Positions 25,507 through 35,491 are shown, numbered from the stretch's first letter. The stretch is DNA of 64,000 nt from an uncultured Bacteroides sp. (GCA_900766005.1 CAAFTU010000071.1:1-64000), one strand, 5' to 3'. Notes: generated by a model from the sequence alone, not told the origin. A program made the numbers and translations.

Positions 25507-26184
25507 ATGTATTGGATATTATTTATTGGAATTTCCCTTATCAGCTGGTTGGTGCAGATGAATTTGCAGAATAAGTTTGAGAAATATTCCAAACTGGCTA
25601 CGGGAAATGGCATGACAGGACGCGATGTAGCTTTGAAAATGTTGCATGATAACGGTATCTATGATGTGCAGGTGACGCATACGCCCGGACACCTGACCGA
25701 CCATTACAATCCGCTCACCAAAACGGTGAACTTGAGTGAAGGTGTTTATTCCAGCAGCAGCATCATGGCTGCGGCCGTGGCTGCGCATGAATGTGGCCAT
25801 GCCGTGCAGCATGCTCATGCGTATGCTCCTCTGAAGTTGCGCAGCGCCTTGGTGCCGGTGGTGAATTTCGCTTCTTCCATCATGACCTGGGTGTTGCTGG
25901 GCGGTATTCTGATGGTACACTCTTTCCCGCAGCTGCTGTGGATCGGTATCATTCTGTTTGCCAGCACGACGCTCTTCAGCTTCATCACGCTGCCGGTGGA
26001 AATCAATGCCAGCAAGCGTGCACTGGTGTGGCTGAGTGCATCGGGCATCACCAACTCTTTCAACCATGCACAGGCCGAAGACGCGCTGCGTTCGGCTGCC
26101 TATACCTACGTGGTAGCAGCATTAGGTTCGCTGGCTACGTTGGTATATTACATCATGATTGCCATGGGCGGTCGGAGAGATTAA
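25507..26184 (+). CDS. YugP-type membrane zinc metallopeptidase
   Basis: Membrane protein of 225 residues with an N-terminal helix, the zinc motif AHECGHAVQH (HExxH) at about residues 97-106, and two or three hydrophobic segments afterwards (about 120-165 and 200-218). It matches the neutral zinc metallopeptidase family represented by Bacillus YugP. The substrate is unknown. A strong terminator follows. Confidence 0.88.
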   Translation: MYWILFIGISLISWLVQMNLQNKFEKYSKLATGNGMTGRDVALKMLHDNGIYDVQVTHTPGHLTDHYNPLTKTVNLSEGVYSSSSIMAAAVAAHECGHAVQHAHAYAPLKLRSALVPVVNFASSIMTWVLLGGILMVHSFPQLLWIGIILFASTTLFSFITLPVEINASKRALVWLSASGITNSFNHAQAEDALRSAAYTYVVAALGSLATLVYYIMIAMGGRRD

Positions 26185-26220
26185 TCCTCCAAGCCCTCTG
26201 AAGGGGGTTGTAAGTTATAT

Positions 26221-26265
26221 AAGAGTTTTCACAGATATTGCTAAATCTGTGGAAACTCTTTTTTC
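26221..26265 (+). terminator. Terminator before hisS
   Basis: AAGAGTTTTCACAGAT pairs with ATCTGTGGAAACTCTT around a short loop, with a following TTTTTTC run. Confidence 0.92.
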
Positions 26266-26321
26266 TTTTACATAAAATACTGTAACTTTGTAGCCTTATA
26301 ACTTATGTAATACAACGAAAT

Positions 26322-27686
26322 ATGGCAGCAAAACCAAGTATTCCTAAAGGAACTCGTGACTTTTCGCCGATTGAAATGGCGAAGCGTAATTATATATTCA
26401 ATACGATTCGGGACGTTTATCATCTGTATGGTTTCCAGCAAATCGAAACTCCGTCGATGGAAACCCTGTCTACCCTAATGGGCAAGTATGGTGATGAAGG
26501 TGATAAGTTGCTCTTTAAAATCCAGAATTCGGGTGATTATTTTTCGGGTATCACCGACGAAGAACTGCTGAGCCGCAATGCAGCGAAGCTGGCCAGCAAG
26601 TTCTGTGAGAAGGGATTGCGCTACGATCTTACCGTGCCTTTTGCCCGTTACGTAGTGATGCACCGCGATGAAATCACGTTTCCTTTCAAGCGTTATCAGA
26701 TTCAGCCCGTGTGGCGTGCCGACCGTCCGCAGAAAGGCCGTTACCGTGAGTTCTACCAGTGTGATGCCGACGTGGTGGGCAGCGACTCTCTGCTCAATGA
26801 AGTAGAACTGATGCAGATTGTAGATACTGTATTCAGCCGTTTCGGTATCCGTGTGTGCATCAAAATCAACAACCGTAAGATTCTTTCGGGTATTGCTGAA
26901 ATCATCGGTGAGGCTGAGAAGATTGTGGATATCACAGTGGCTATTGACAAGCTCGACAAGATTGGTCTGGATAACGTGAATGCCGAGCTGCGTGAAAAGG
27001 GAATCAGCGAAGAAGCGATTGCCAAGCTGCAGCCGATTATTCTGTTGAGCGGCACCAATGCCGAGAAACTGGCTACTTTGAAAGAAGTGCTGGCAGCCAG
27101 TGAAGTGGGCTTGAAGGGTGTGGAAGAAAGCGAATTCATCCTGAACACCTTGCAGGCAATGGATTTGAAAAATGAAATTGAACTCGACCTGACGCTGGCA
27201 CGTGGCTTGAACTACTACACTGGAGCCATCTTCGAAGTGAAGGCGCTGGATGTGCAGATTGGCAGCATCACCGGCGGTGGCCGTTACGACAACCTGACCG
27301 GTGTGTTTGGTTTGGCGGGCGTGTCGGGTGTAGGTATCTCTTTCGGTGCCGACCGTATCTTCGACGTCTTGAACCAGCTCGACCTGTATCCGAAAGAAGC
27401 CGTGAACGGTACGGAATTGCTGTTTGTCAACTTCGGTGAGAAGGAAGCAGCATTTGCCTTGGGCTTGCTGATGAAAGTGCGTGCTGCCGGCATCCGTGCT
27501 GAAATCTTCCCCGATTCGACTAAGATGAAAAAGCAGATGAGCTATGCCAATGCCAAGAACATCCCGTTTGTGGCTATCGTCGGTGAGAATGAAATGAACG
27601 AAGGCAAGGCTATGCTGAAGAACATGGAGACCGGTGAACAGGCATTGGTGTCTGTAGAGGAACTGATTGCCGCCGTGAAAAAGTAA
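26322..27686 (+). CDS. hisS: Histidyl-tRNA synthetase
   Basis: Class II aminoacyl-tRNA synthetase that charges tRNA-His, 454 residues. Motif 1 region (PKGTRDFSP) is near the N-terminus, YDLTVPFARYV and FYQCDADVVG follow, and the histidine-binding ARGLNYYTGAIFE and GGGRYDNLTGVFG motifs lie near residues 290-325. A C-terminal anticodon-binding domain closes the protein. A TAACTTTG (26283-26290) upstream is its likely -7 element. Confidence 0.97.
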   Translation: MAAKPSIPKGTRDFSPIEMAKRNYIFNTIRDVYHLYGFQQIETPSMETLSTLMGKYGDEGDKLLFKIQNSGDYFSGITDEELLSRNAAKLASKFCEKGLRYDLTVPFARYVVMHRDEITFPFKRYQIQPVWRADRPQKGRYREFYQCDADVVGSDSLLNEVELMQIVDTVFSRFGIRVCIKINNRKILSGIAEIIGEAEKIVDITVAIDKLDKIGLDNVNAELREKGISEEAIAKLQPIILLSGTNAEKLATLKEVLAASEVGLKGVEESEFILNTLQAMDLKNEIELDLTLARGLNYYTGAIFEVKALDVQIGSITGGGRYDNLTGVFGLAGVSGVGISFGADRIFDVLNQLDLYPKEAVNGTELLFVNFGEKEAAFALGLLMKVRAAGIRAEIFPDSTKMKKQMSYANAKNIPFVAIVGENEMNEGKAMLKNMETGEQALVSVEELIAAVKK

Positions 27687-27706
27687 TCAGTAGGACAAAA
27701 TAAAAT

Positions 27707-27740
27707 CAGCCCCGTTGCTCACTGGCAGCGGGGCTGTTTT
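27707..27740 (+). terminator. Terminator after hisS
   Basis: CAGCCCCGTTGC pairs with GCAGCGGGGCTG (one wobble) around a 6-nt loop, then TTTTG. A second perfect 10-bp hairpin, CGCTCGCTTC / GAAGCGAGCG (27750-27759 and 27772-27781), lies between it and the convergent S9 gene and may serve the other strand. Confidence 0.9.
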
Positions 27741-27791
27741 GTTTATGTTCGCTCGCTTCACGGCTATGCAGGAAGCGAGCGATAGCTTTAT

Positions 27792-30335
27792 TTACAAGTG
27801 GCGTTTCGGATACAGCTCGTTCCACCATTCCGGGCGGTCTTGCAGCCAGCGGGCAAACCAGGCCATGATGGAGTTGTGCCACAAGATACGCTTGCTGTAG
27901 TCGGCAATGAAGTGGTTCTCTCCGTCCACGGTAACCAGTTCCACCGTCTTGCCCAAGATCTTCAGGGCATTGAACAGCTGGATGCTTTCTCCGATAGGCA
28001 CATTGGTATCCACCGTGCCGTGCAGCAGCAACAGCGGTGTGTTGATCTTGTCGGCATTGAACAGCGAGCCCTGTTTGGTAAACAGATCCGGGTTGTTCCA
28101 CGGATAGCTGTCGGCAGCCGCAATGGCATTGTAAGAATAGCCCCAGTAGCCTTCTCCCCAGTAGCTCGTTACGTCGCTGATACCCGCATGCGACACGGCC
28201 GCTGCAAAGATGTCTGTCTGCGTCTGCAGGTATTGCGTCATGAAGCCGCCATACGATGCACCGATACAGCCGATGCGTTTCTCGTTGACAAAAGGATGTT
28301 CCTTGCAGAACTGTTTCGTTCCTTCGATGATATCGTCGGCAGTACGTTTACCCCAAGCATTGACGTGGCGGGCCGAGAACTCCTGGCCAAATCCGATGGT
28401 ACCGCTCGGCTGGATGATATACACCACGTAGTCGCGTGAAGCAAACAACTGGGCACAATACGGGTTGCTGATGCCCTTTGTGGTCGGTGTTGTTCCACCA
28501 TAATAATATACAATCAGCGGATACTTCTTGTTCGGGTCGAAGTTTGGAGGCAGACACATCCTTCCGGTAATCACCGTTCCGTCCGAAGCCGTAAAGTTCC
28601 AAGGCTCTGTCTGTCCCAGTTCCAGTTCGTCCAGCAACGGCTTCATCGGATCGGCAATCAGACGCGACTTTTTCTTTTTCATGTCATACAGATAAGCCAC
28701 TCCGGCAGTGTGGTCCGACTGTCCCACATAGGCTGCCATCTGCGGTTGGCGTTTGGGCAGCGAGAACGCACTGATAACGTCCACTTCCAGGTTCAGCATT
28801 TCAAACTGCTTGCTTTGGGGCGAATAGCGGTAGATATGTTTGCAATCGGCATCATCCGTGTTGAAATAGATGCAGCCGTCGCCCTGATTCCATTGCAGGA
28901 GAGACACCGTGGGGTTGAAATCCTTCGTAATCGGTTCGATGGCCTTTGTAGCCAGGTTCATGATAAATGCCTGGGTGTCGAAATCATTGGCAATGGGATG
29001 CTTGCCGCAATTCTTGCCGATGCCGCCGAAAGCTTCCGGACTGCCGGTCAGCACGAGCTGCGATCCGTCGGGAGAGAAGCGGGCATCGTTCAGGAACTTC
29101 ACATCGTGGAACAGCGTGTCCACCTTCCGTGTGTCCAGATCCACGCGATACAGTGATGACAGCGAGAACGGACGCTGCTTGATATCCTCTTTCGACGTGC
29201 TGTAAAGCAGGTATCTTCCGTCGGCCGAGATATCTTGCAAGTGCGTGCTGTGGTTACCGAAAGTCAGGCGTTCATACACCCCGGTCGACAGGTCGTATTT
29301 TGCCAAGAAATTCCGTCCACGGCTGTTGGGAATGCGGTCGGCCGGGCTGGCGATGCGGCGCAGCGGTCCTCTTTCTTCCACTCCTTTTTCCTTGGGGAAG
29401 TAAATCAGGAACTGTTCGTTCGGTGCCCATGAGAACGGCTGTTCGGGGATACCTTCCACGATGGTTTCTTCACGCAGAGACACAGGGTCGAGCGACTGGA
29501 TGTTGTTGCCGTAGGGGCCCATCACCGTGTAATACAGCTTGTCGCTCTGAGGCATCCAGCGCATGCCGTCGCGTGCTTGGTCGAGCAGGATTTTGCCCGA
29601 CTTCACTTCGCTCAGCTGCGTATAGACACGTGAGCGCTTGGGACCGTAGTTGTTCCAGAAGCGGGTCAGCATGTATTTTCCGCTCGGTGAGATGGAAACC
29701 GACATCACACGGTTGCCAAACTCGGTATGACCCAGTGAAAAACGCTTCTTGATGTCCGGTCCGAGGGCACAGCCCACTTCTTTGTAAGGCGCATCTTTGA
29801 TAAATTCACATCTCAAGGCAGGCGCAGCCTTATCCTCAGCCGATGTAAGCAACTTGATGCTTATTTCATAATCCCGTTCCGGTTCCAGGCGGAGGGCTAC
29901 CTCTCTTCTGGAGCGTGGACCAATGCTGTCTTCCGCCATGTCCTTGGTGAAGCGCGGCATGCCGTCCACAAACAGCTCCCAGCGCACGGGCGAAATCACA
30001 GCCAGTTTACCGGTCATGTAGCGTTCTGCGCGGACGATTGTTTTCAGCAGATAAAATCGGTTGTTCTTTTCCGCTTTTTCCAGCTGCAGGCATCCGGTGG
30101 AATCCGTCACCATAATGGGCATATCAGCCTGCGGCATATCCAGTGCAATCGGCGTTTTGAGCAACATCCGGATGGAATGTTTCTGTCCTTGCGGATTGAT
30201 GCTGTCGTTCATGATAGGAGGGCGTACTTCTGTCGTATTTCTTACTTTAAACCGGGTCAGTATCTCCTGCGCCTGCGCTTGGACAGTGAGACCGGTGGCC
30301 AGCAACATGGTAAAGACCATTCCTTTCTTTTTCAT
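27792..30335 (-). CDS. S9-family prolyl oligopeptidase-like serine peptidase
   Basis: Exported peptidase of 847 residues. After a signal peptide (MKKKGMVFTMLLATGLTVQA) there is an N-terminal region, a beta-propeller (about 200-550) with WD-like blades such as FSPDGSQLVLTG, and a C-terminal alpha/beta-hydrolase domain. The triad is visible: Ser in GASYGGFMTQY, Asp in HGTVDTNVP and His in DGENHF. It starts 37 nt after the hydF stop on the same strand, so it may be co-transcribed with the hydrogenase genes, although no functional link is apparent. Confidence 0.92.
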   Translation of the reverse strand: MKKKGMVFTMLLATGLTVQAQAQEILTRFKVRNTTEVRPPIMNDSINPQGQKHSIRMLLKTPIALDMPQADMPIMVTDSTGCLQLEKAEKNNRFYLLKTIVRAERYMTGKLAVISPVRWELFVDGMPRFTKDMAEDSIGPRSRREVALRLEPERDYEISIKLLTSAEDKAAPALRCEFIKDAPYKEVGCALGPDIKKRFSLGHTEFGNRVMSVSISPSGKYMLTRFWNNYGPKRSRVYTQLSEVKSGKILLDQARDGMRWMPQSDKLYYTVMGPYGNNIQSLDPVSLREETIVEGIPEQPFSWAPNEQFLIYFPKEKGVEERGPLRRIASPADRIPNSRGRNFLAKYDLSTGVYERLTFGNHSTHLQDISADGRYLLYSTSKEDIKQRPFSLSSLYRVDLDTRKVDTLFHDVKFLNDARFSPDGSQLVLTGSPEAFGGIGKNCGKHPIANDFDTQAFIMNLATKAIEPITKDFNPTVSLLQWNQGDGCIYFNTDDADCKHIYRYSPQSKQFEMLNLEVDVISAFSLPKRQPQMAAYVGQSDHTAGVAYLYDMKKKKSRLIADPMKPLLDELELGQTEPWNFTASDGTVITGRMCLPPNFDPNKKYPLIVYYYGGTTPTTKGISNPYCAQLFASRDYVVYIIQPSGTIGFGQEFSARHVNAWGKRTADDIIEGTKQFCKEHPFVNEKRIGCIGASYGGFMTQYLQTQTDIFAAAVSHAGISDVTSYWGEGYWGYSYNAIAAADSYPWNNPDLFTKQGSLFNADKINTPLLLLHGTVDTNVPIGESIQLFNALKILGKTVELVTVDGENHFIADYSKRILWHNSIMAWFARWLQDRPEWWNELYPKRHL

Positions 30336-30372
30336 GTGTTTTCTGTTTATAAAGAGTTAATAAAAATAAGAT

Positions 30373-31563
30373 TTAATATTCAATTTTATTCAAGATGCCG
30401 CTCAGGTAGGCCAGCGCCACTCCGTAGTTGGTCATAGGCACCTGCTGGTTCTTGGTTTGTTCCACCCGGTGGAGCACATATTTGCGGTTGAACATGCACG
30501 CTCCGCAGTGAATCACCAGGTCGTAGGGCGACAAGTCGGTCGGAAAGTCCGTTCCGCTCACCATGTCAATCTGCAGTTCTTCCCCGATTCTGTTGCGCAG
30601 CAGCCGCGGCAGCTTCACCCTTCCGATATCTTCGGTGAGCGGAGCATGGGCACACGCCTCAGCAATCAGCACCCGTGACGACGGCGTGAGGCTTTCAATG
30701 GCCGCCGCACTCTCCACGAAGTAGTGTATGTCACCCTTGAATCCGGCAAAGAGCACCGAAAACGAAGTCAGCCGGCTGGCTTCCGGTTTCTGTTCATACA
30801 CCGTCTTGAACACCTGCGAGTCGGTGATAATCAGTTTCGGCGCACGGGCCAGCGCCTGCAGCGTCTCCTGCATCTTGTCGGTTGTGCAGCTCACTACTAC
30901 ACATTTCTTATCGAGCAGTTCGCGGATGGTTTGCACCTGCGGCAAGATGAGGCGCCCCTTGGGAGCCTGTATGTCCTGCGGCATCACCAGCAACACCAAG
31001 TCGTTCTCCGCCACCAGGTTGCCTGTGATGTGCTGCACGCCGAAGTCCGACGGGATTTTTCCCAGCACCGCTTCCCGTATCCGGTCCATTCCCCTTCCTT
31101 CCTTGGCACTCACCGGCACCGGACGCAGTCCGCATTGCGCTTCGATGGCATCCGCCCGCAACTCTGCATTGTCGAGCAAGTCGATTTTGTTCAGCACCAG
31201 CACGGCAGGAATCCCCTTCTCCTTGAGCCGTTTCAGCAAGTCCGTCTCATAGGGTGAAAGCAAGTCGTGGCATAGCACAAGCGCCACATCCGTCTTCTCC
31301 ATCGCCTTCATGGTGCGCTCGATGCGCAGTTCGCCCAAGGTACCTTCATCGTCCACGCCCGGCGTGTCGATAAACAGACACGGGCCGATGCCGTGTATCT
31401 CCATCGCCTTCGACACCAGGTCGGTGGTAGTGCCCGGCGTATCCGACACGATGGCCGTGTCCTGTCCCGTCAGCGCATTGATCAGCGACGATTTGCCGCT
31501 GTTGCGCTTGCCATAGAGAGCAATGTGCAGCCGGTTGGCATTAGGTGTATTCATCATACTCAT
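30373..31563 (-). CDS. hydF: [FeFe] hydrogenase maturation GTPase HydF
   Basis: Scaffold GTPase that assembles the 2Fe subcluster made by HydE and HydG and delivers it to the hydrogenase, 396 residues. The N-terminal GTPase has GKRNSGKSSLINAL (G1), DTPGVDDEG (G3) and NKIDLLD (G4). The C-terminal Fe-S domain has the HCGACMFNR segment near residue 345, with a further His downstream. ATG 31563 is chosen: it lies 4 nt after the hydG stop, whereas a longer frame (to 31599) would overlap hydG. Confidence 0.95.
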   Translation of the reverse strand: MSMMNTPNANRLHIALYGKRNSGKSSLINALTGQDTAIVSDTPGTTTDLVSKAMEIHGIGPCLFIDTPGVDDEGTLGELRIERTMKAMEKTDVALVLCHDLLSPYETDLLKRLKEKGIPAVLVLNKIDLLDNAELRADAIEAQCGLRPVPVSAKEGRGMDRIREAVLGKIPSDFGVQHITGNLVAENDLVLLVMPQDIQAPKGRLILPQVQTIRELLDKKCVVVSCTTDKMQETLQALARAPKLIITDSQVFKTVYEQKPEASRLTSFSVLFAGFKGDIHYFVESAAAIESLTPSSRVLIAEACAHAPLTEDIGRVKLPRLLRNRIGEELQIDMVSGTDFPTDLSPYDLVIHCGACMFNRKYVLHRVEQTKNQQVPMTNYGVALAYLSGILNKIEY

Positions 31564-31567
31564 TCCA

Positions 31568-32989
31568 TTAAAATCTAAAATCTCGTTTTCCTTCCGCAAT
31601 AGCCTTGAGGTTTCGGATGGCTATTTCCCTGATTTTCGGATTCGGAATATGTTCCGTTTCGCTGGCAATCAGCTGCAGTCCCTTGCGGCGTGTCTCAGCC
31701 GACGCATAATCCTCCAGATATTCCTTCAGCGTCATCAAGGCATTCGGTCCGCAGCAATTGGCAATCTGTCCCGACTTCACCAATGACATAAAGCGGTCGC
31801 CCGTGCGGCCCTCGCGGTAACAGGCCGTGCAGAAACTGGGGATATAGCCCAGATCGAGCAGCCAGCCCACAATCTCGTCCAAGGTGCGCGTATCGCTCAC
31901 GTCAAACTGCGCCGAGTTATCCTCCGGCAGTTCCTTTTCGGCATAGCCGCCTACGCTCGTACGCGATCCGCCGCTGATTTGTGAAACACCCAGTTCGAGC
32001 ACCTTTTCGCGTGAAGCCTGCGATTCGCGGGTGGAAATAATCATCCCTGTATACGGCACCGAAATGCGGACCACCGCCACAATCTTGCTGAAGATATCAT
32101 CCGAAATGGCATTCGGGAAGTCGCCGGCGTCAATATCGTCGGCCGAGCAGATGCGCGGCACACTGATGGTGTGCGGTCCCACACCGAAGCGCGCCTCCAG
32201 GTGTTCCGCGTGCATCAGCAGTCCGGCAAAGTCGTAGCGGTATGTATTGAGTCCGAACAGCACCCCGATGCCCACATCATCGATGCCGGCCTCCATGGCG
32301 CGATCCATCGCCTCCGTGTGATACGCATAATTACTTTTGGGGCCTGTGGGATGCAGCGCCTCATAATTCTGCTTATGATACGTCTCCTGAAACAAGATAT
32401 ACGTGCCGATGCCAGCCTCCTTCAGCCGCCGGTAGTTCTCCACCGTCGTGGCAGCGATGTTGACATTCACCCTCCGGATGGCCCCGTTCTTATGCTTGAT
32501 GCTGTAAATCGTCTGAATCGACTCCAGAATATACTCAATCGGGTTGAGTGTGGGATGCTCGCCGGCCTCCAAAGCCAGCCGCTTGTGTCCCATATCCTGC
32601 AGGGCAATCACCTCCTGTCTGATTTCCTCCTGCGACAACTTCTTGCGGGCGATGGTCTTGTTTTTGGCATGATACGGGCAATACACACAGCCGTTGACAC
32701 AATAGTTGGACAGATACAGCGGAGCAAACATCACGATGCGGTTGCCATAGAACTTCTGTTTAATCTCCTTGGCCAGGCGGAAAATCCGTTCCGTGAGGTC
32801 GGGCAGTTCACATTCCAGCAGCACAGCCGCTTCGCGGTGAGAGAGCCCCTTGCACAAGGCCGCTTTCTCAATCAACTGCTCAATCAGTGCGCGGTTGTTC
32901 TTGTTCTGCTGGGCATACTCCAGCGTATCCAAAATCTCTTCGTGGTGGATAAATTCTTCTGCTTGTGACGATTCTTTCAGATAAGCCAT
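31568..32989 (-). CDS. hydG: [FeFe] hydrogenase maturase HydG (radical SAM tyrosine lyase)
   Basis: Radical SAM enzyme that cleaves tyrosine to give the CO and CN ligands of the H-cluster, 473 residues. The radical SAM cysteines are in CVNGCVYC (CxxxCxxC) at about residues 95-102. The C-terminal extension has the HydG/ThiH-type second cluster site, CTACYREGRTGDRFM, near residue 395. It sits 14 nt downstream of hydE and 4 nt upstream of hydF. Confidence 0.96.
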   Translation of the reverse strand: MAYLKESSQAEEFIHHEEILDTLEYAQQNKNNRALIEQLIEKAALCKGLSHREAAVLLECELPDLTERIFRLAKEIKQKFYGNRIVMFAPLYLSNYCVNGCVYCPYHAKNKTIARKKLSQEEIRQEVIALQDMGHKRLALEAGEHPTLNPIEYILESIQTIYSIKHKNGAIRRVNVNIAATTVENYRRLKEAGIGTYILFQETYHKQNYEALHPTGPKSNYAYHTEAMDRAMEAGIDDVGIGVLFGLNTYRYDFAGLLMHAEHLEARFGVGPHTISVPRICSADDIDAGDFPNAISDDIFSKIVAVVRISVPYTGMIISTRESQASREKVLELGVSQISGGSRTSVGGYAEKELPEDNSAQFDVSDTRTLDEIVGWLLDLGYIPSFCTACYREGRTGDRFMSLVKSGQIANCCGPNALMTLKEYLEDYASAETRRKGLQLIASETEHIPNPKIREIAIRNLKAIAEGKRDFRF

Positions 32990-33003
32990 TTTAATAATAT
33001 AGT

Positions 33004-34041
33004 TTAGCGTTTAAAGTCTCCTCTGTCGGTTGAAATCTCATAGCCGATGCGCTGCAGCTGTGCTTGCAGCAATGCCAGTCCTTCGGCCGATTCAGCTCCG
33101 AGTGAGGCTTTGTCATTATACAATTCATAGTTCTTTCTCTCCTCCTGCGGCGACAAGTTGGGCATCACCACGTTAGCGCCGGCCAGAATCCCCCTTTCCC
33201 GTCCGTCGGGAGCCAGGGTAGCCAAGGCAGTGGTCGACGGAATGAGAGCCGACGGGTGCATCAGGCGGAAGATAGACAGCAGCAGCAGCGTCTGCTGCAT
33301 GGTGCCGCTCGGATGGTGAGCAAAGGGCGTGTCGTGATGAGGCAGGAAAGGCCCGATGCCGATCATCTCCGGCTGCAACTGTTCGATGAAGCGGATGTCT
33401 TCCAAAATATGGTCCACCGTTTGTCCGGGACTGCCCACCATGATGCCCGTTCCCGTCTGGAAACCGATATCCTTCAAGTCACGCAGGCATTGCAGTCGCC
33501 TTTGCGATGACATTTCGGCCGGGTGAAGCAGCTGGTAGTGCGCTTCGTTGAACGTCTCATGGCGCAAGAGATAGCGGTTGGCGCCCGCCCGGAAAAAACG
33601 CTCATACACTTCGCGCGGTTTCTCACCGACAGAAAGCGTGATGGCACAGTCGGGAAACTCCTGCCGGATGGCAGCCACCGTTTCTTCCATCCGTTCGTCG
33701 GTGAAGGCAGGGTCTTCCCCTCCCTGCAGCACAAACGTGCGGAAGCCCAGGTTGTATCCCTGTCTGCAGCACTGCAAGATACTCTCTTTCGTCAGCCGGT
33801 AGCGTTTCACGTGAGGATTCCCCTTCCGGATGCCGCAATAAAGGCAGTTGTTCCGGCAGCAATTGCTGATTTCGATGAGGCCTCTGATGAAAATCCGATT
33901 GCCGAAATGAAGCTGGCTCACTTCACGCGCCTGTTGGTTGATGTAACGCAGGGTTTCTGCGTTACATCCTGTCAACAGTTGCCTGAACACTTCCTGATCA
34001 AGCGTTTTATCTTTTCTCAGCCTGTCAATCCATTGTTTCAT
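33004..34041 (-). CDS. hydE: [FeFe] hydrogenase maturase HydE (radical SAM)
   Basis: Radical SAM enzyme of 345 residues acting with HydG and HydF on the H-cluster 2Fe unit. The cluster motif CRNNCLYCGIRKGN lies at about residues 60-73, and GGEDPAFTDERM follows. ATG 34041 (MKQWIDRLRKDK) is preferred. It overlaps the end of the hydrogenase gene by 17 nt; the longer frame up to 34131 lies wholly inside that gene. Confidence 0.94.
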   Translation of the reverse strand: MKQWIDRLRKDKTLDQEVFRQLLTGCNAETLRYINQQAREVSQLHFGNRIFIRGLIEISNCCRNNCLYCGIRKGNPHVKRYRLTKESILQCCRQGYNLGFRTFVLQGGEDPAFTDERMEETVAAIRQEFPDCAITLSVGEKPREVYERFFRAGANRYLLRHETFNEAHYQLLHPAEMSSQRRLQCLRDLKDIGFQTGTGIMVGSPGQTVDHILEDIRFIEQLQPEMIGIGPFLPHHDTPFAHHPSGTMQQTLLLLSIFRLMHPSALIPSTTALATLAPDGRERGILAGANVVMPNLSPQEERKNYELYNDKASLGAESAEGLALLQAQLQRIGYEISTDRGDFKR

Positions 34042-35491
34042 AGCTCTCTTTCCGTTTGAGCAGCTCTTGTGCCAACTGACGGCGTCCGGAAACGATGTCG
34101 TTGTGTGTGCTCGGTCCGGTGATACAACCACCCTCGCAAGCCATCACCTCGATGAACTGTCCGGCAGCCTTGCCTGTCTTGGCGCAAGCACGCAGCAGAG
34201 CTATGTTTTTCTTGTTGATATCCGACACCTGGATGGCGTTGATTTTCGCCGCTTCGTCTTTCAGGTAGGCTTTGACAGCTCCCATCACACCGCCTGCCTG
34301 GGCAAAGCCGTGTGCTTCACGCACGGAAGTATGGAGCACGGAGAATTCCTGCAGCTGTTCCAGCTGGATATCCATACCATCGAAAATAGAACCCACTTCC
34401 TCAAATGTCAGGATATAGTCCACCGCTTCGTCGCGGCGCACCTCTTTACGCTTCGCTACGCAGGGACCTACAAATACAATCTTGGCATCCGGATGCTTCT
34501 CTTTTGCAATGCGGGCCGTGTAGTACATCGGCGAACCGGTAGACGACACGTACGGTTTCAAGTCGGGAATGTGCTTGTTCACCAGTTCGATGTATGACGG
34601 GCAGCAGGAAGTGGTCATGAACTTCTGGCCTTCCTCCAGTTTTTCCAGCAACTCGTGAGCCTCGTTGCTGGTGGTTTGCATGGCTCCTTCGGCCACTTCA
34701 ATCACATCGGCAAATCCGATTTCCTTGAAGGCACTGTACACCTGACCGATGGAAGTCTTGAACTGACCCAAGATAGAAGGAGCTACGATGGCTACCATCT
34801 TCTCACCCTTGCGGATGCCCTGCAGCACGTCGAATGTCTGAGAGATTTCAAAAATGGCACCGAACGGGCAGGCATTCATACACTTACCGCAATAGATACA
34901 CTTGCTTTCGTCGATGTGCTCAATGCCGTGTTCATCTTTGCTGATGGCTTTCACCGGACAAGATTCTTCACAGGGCACCGGGATGTAGACAATGGCGTGA
35001 TACGGACAGCTCTTGTGGCAGATGCCGCAACTGATACACGTGTCATGGTCGATCATAGCCTGTCCGTTTTTCTTGAAGCGGATGGCGTCTTTCGGACAGT
35101 TCATGTAGCAACTGCGGGCCACACATCCGCGGCAGAGGTTGCTGACTTCATAGTTGATCTGCACACAAGAAGAGCAAGCCTCGTCGATGACGCACATGAT
35201 GTTTTCCTTGATGGCTTCTTGGCGTTCCAATGCTTTGCGGGCATAAGCCGACAACGGAGCAGCTTCATCCACTTCATCCGTCATGTCCAGTCCCATCAGC
35301 GGGAACATTTTGTATCTCCACACCGCCCGTTCCTTGTGGATGCAGCAACGTCCCACAGGCTTTGACTTACGGGGACTCAGCTCGATAGGGAGCCGGTCAA
35401 TTTTTTCAATCAACTCATCGTTTTTCCAGAGTCTGACAAGGTCAGCCAGCAACTTGTGCCGGACAATCATAATATTATTCGTAAATGCCAT
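34025..35491 (-). CDS. [FeFe] hydrogenase catalytic subunit, probably group B
   Basis: Protein of 488 residues carrying ferredoxin-like clusters and an H-cluster domain. The N-terminal half has many Cys motifs: CSSC, CRGCVARSC, CISCGICHKSCP and CIYCGKCMNACP. The H-cluster motifs follow as TSCCPSYIE (L1), VGPCVAKRKE (L2) and EVMACEGGCITGP (L3). The L1/L2 variants (SY instead of SW, GPC instead of MPC) and the domain order point to the poorly studied group B rather than the well-known group A enzymes. It heads the hydrogenase-hydE-hydG-hydF operon. It may evolve H2 from ferredoxin reduced by PFOR; that is inference. Confidence 0.9.
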   Translation of the reverse strand: MAFTNNIMIVRHKLLADLVRLWKNDELIEKIDRLPIELSPRKSKPVGRCCIHKERAVWRYKMFPLMGLDMTDEVDEAAPLSAYARKALERQEAIKENIMCVIDEACSSCVQINYEVSNLCRGCVARSCYMNCPKDAIRFKKNGQAMIDHDTCISCGICHKSCPYHAIVYIPVPCEESCPVKAISKDEHGIEHIDESKCIYCGKCMNACPFGAIFEISQTFDVLQGIRKGEKMVAIVAPSILGQFKTSIGQVYSAFKEIGFADVIEVAEGAMQTTSNEAHELLEKLEEGQKFMTTSCCPSYIELVNKHIPDLKPYVSSTGSPMYYTARIAKEKHPDAKIVFVGPCVAKRKEVRRDEAVDYILTFEEVGSIFDGMDIQLEQLQEFSVLHTSVREAHGFAQAGGVMGAVKAYLKDEAAKINAIQVSDINKKNIALLRACAKTGKAAGQFIEVMACEGGCITGPSTHNDIVSGRRQLAQELLKRKESYETMD

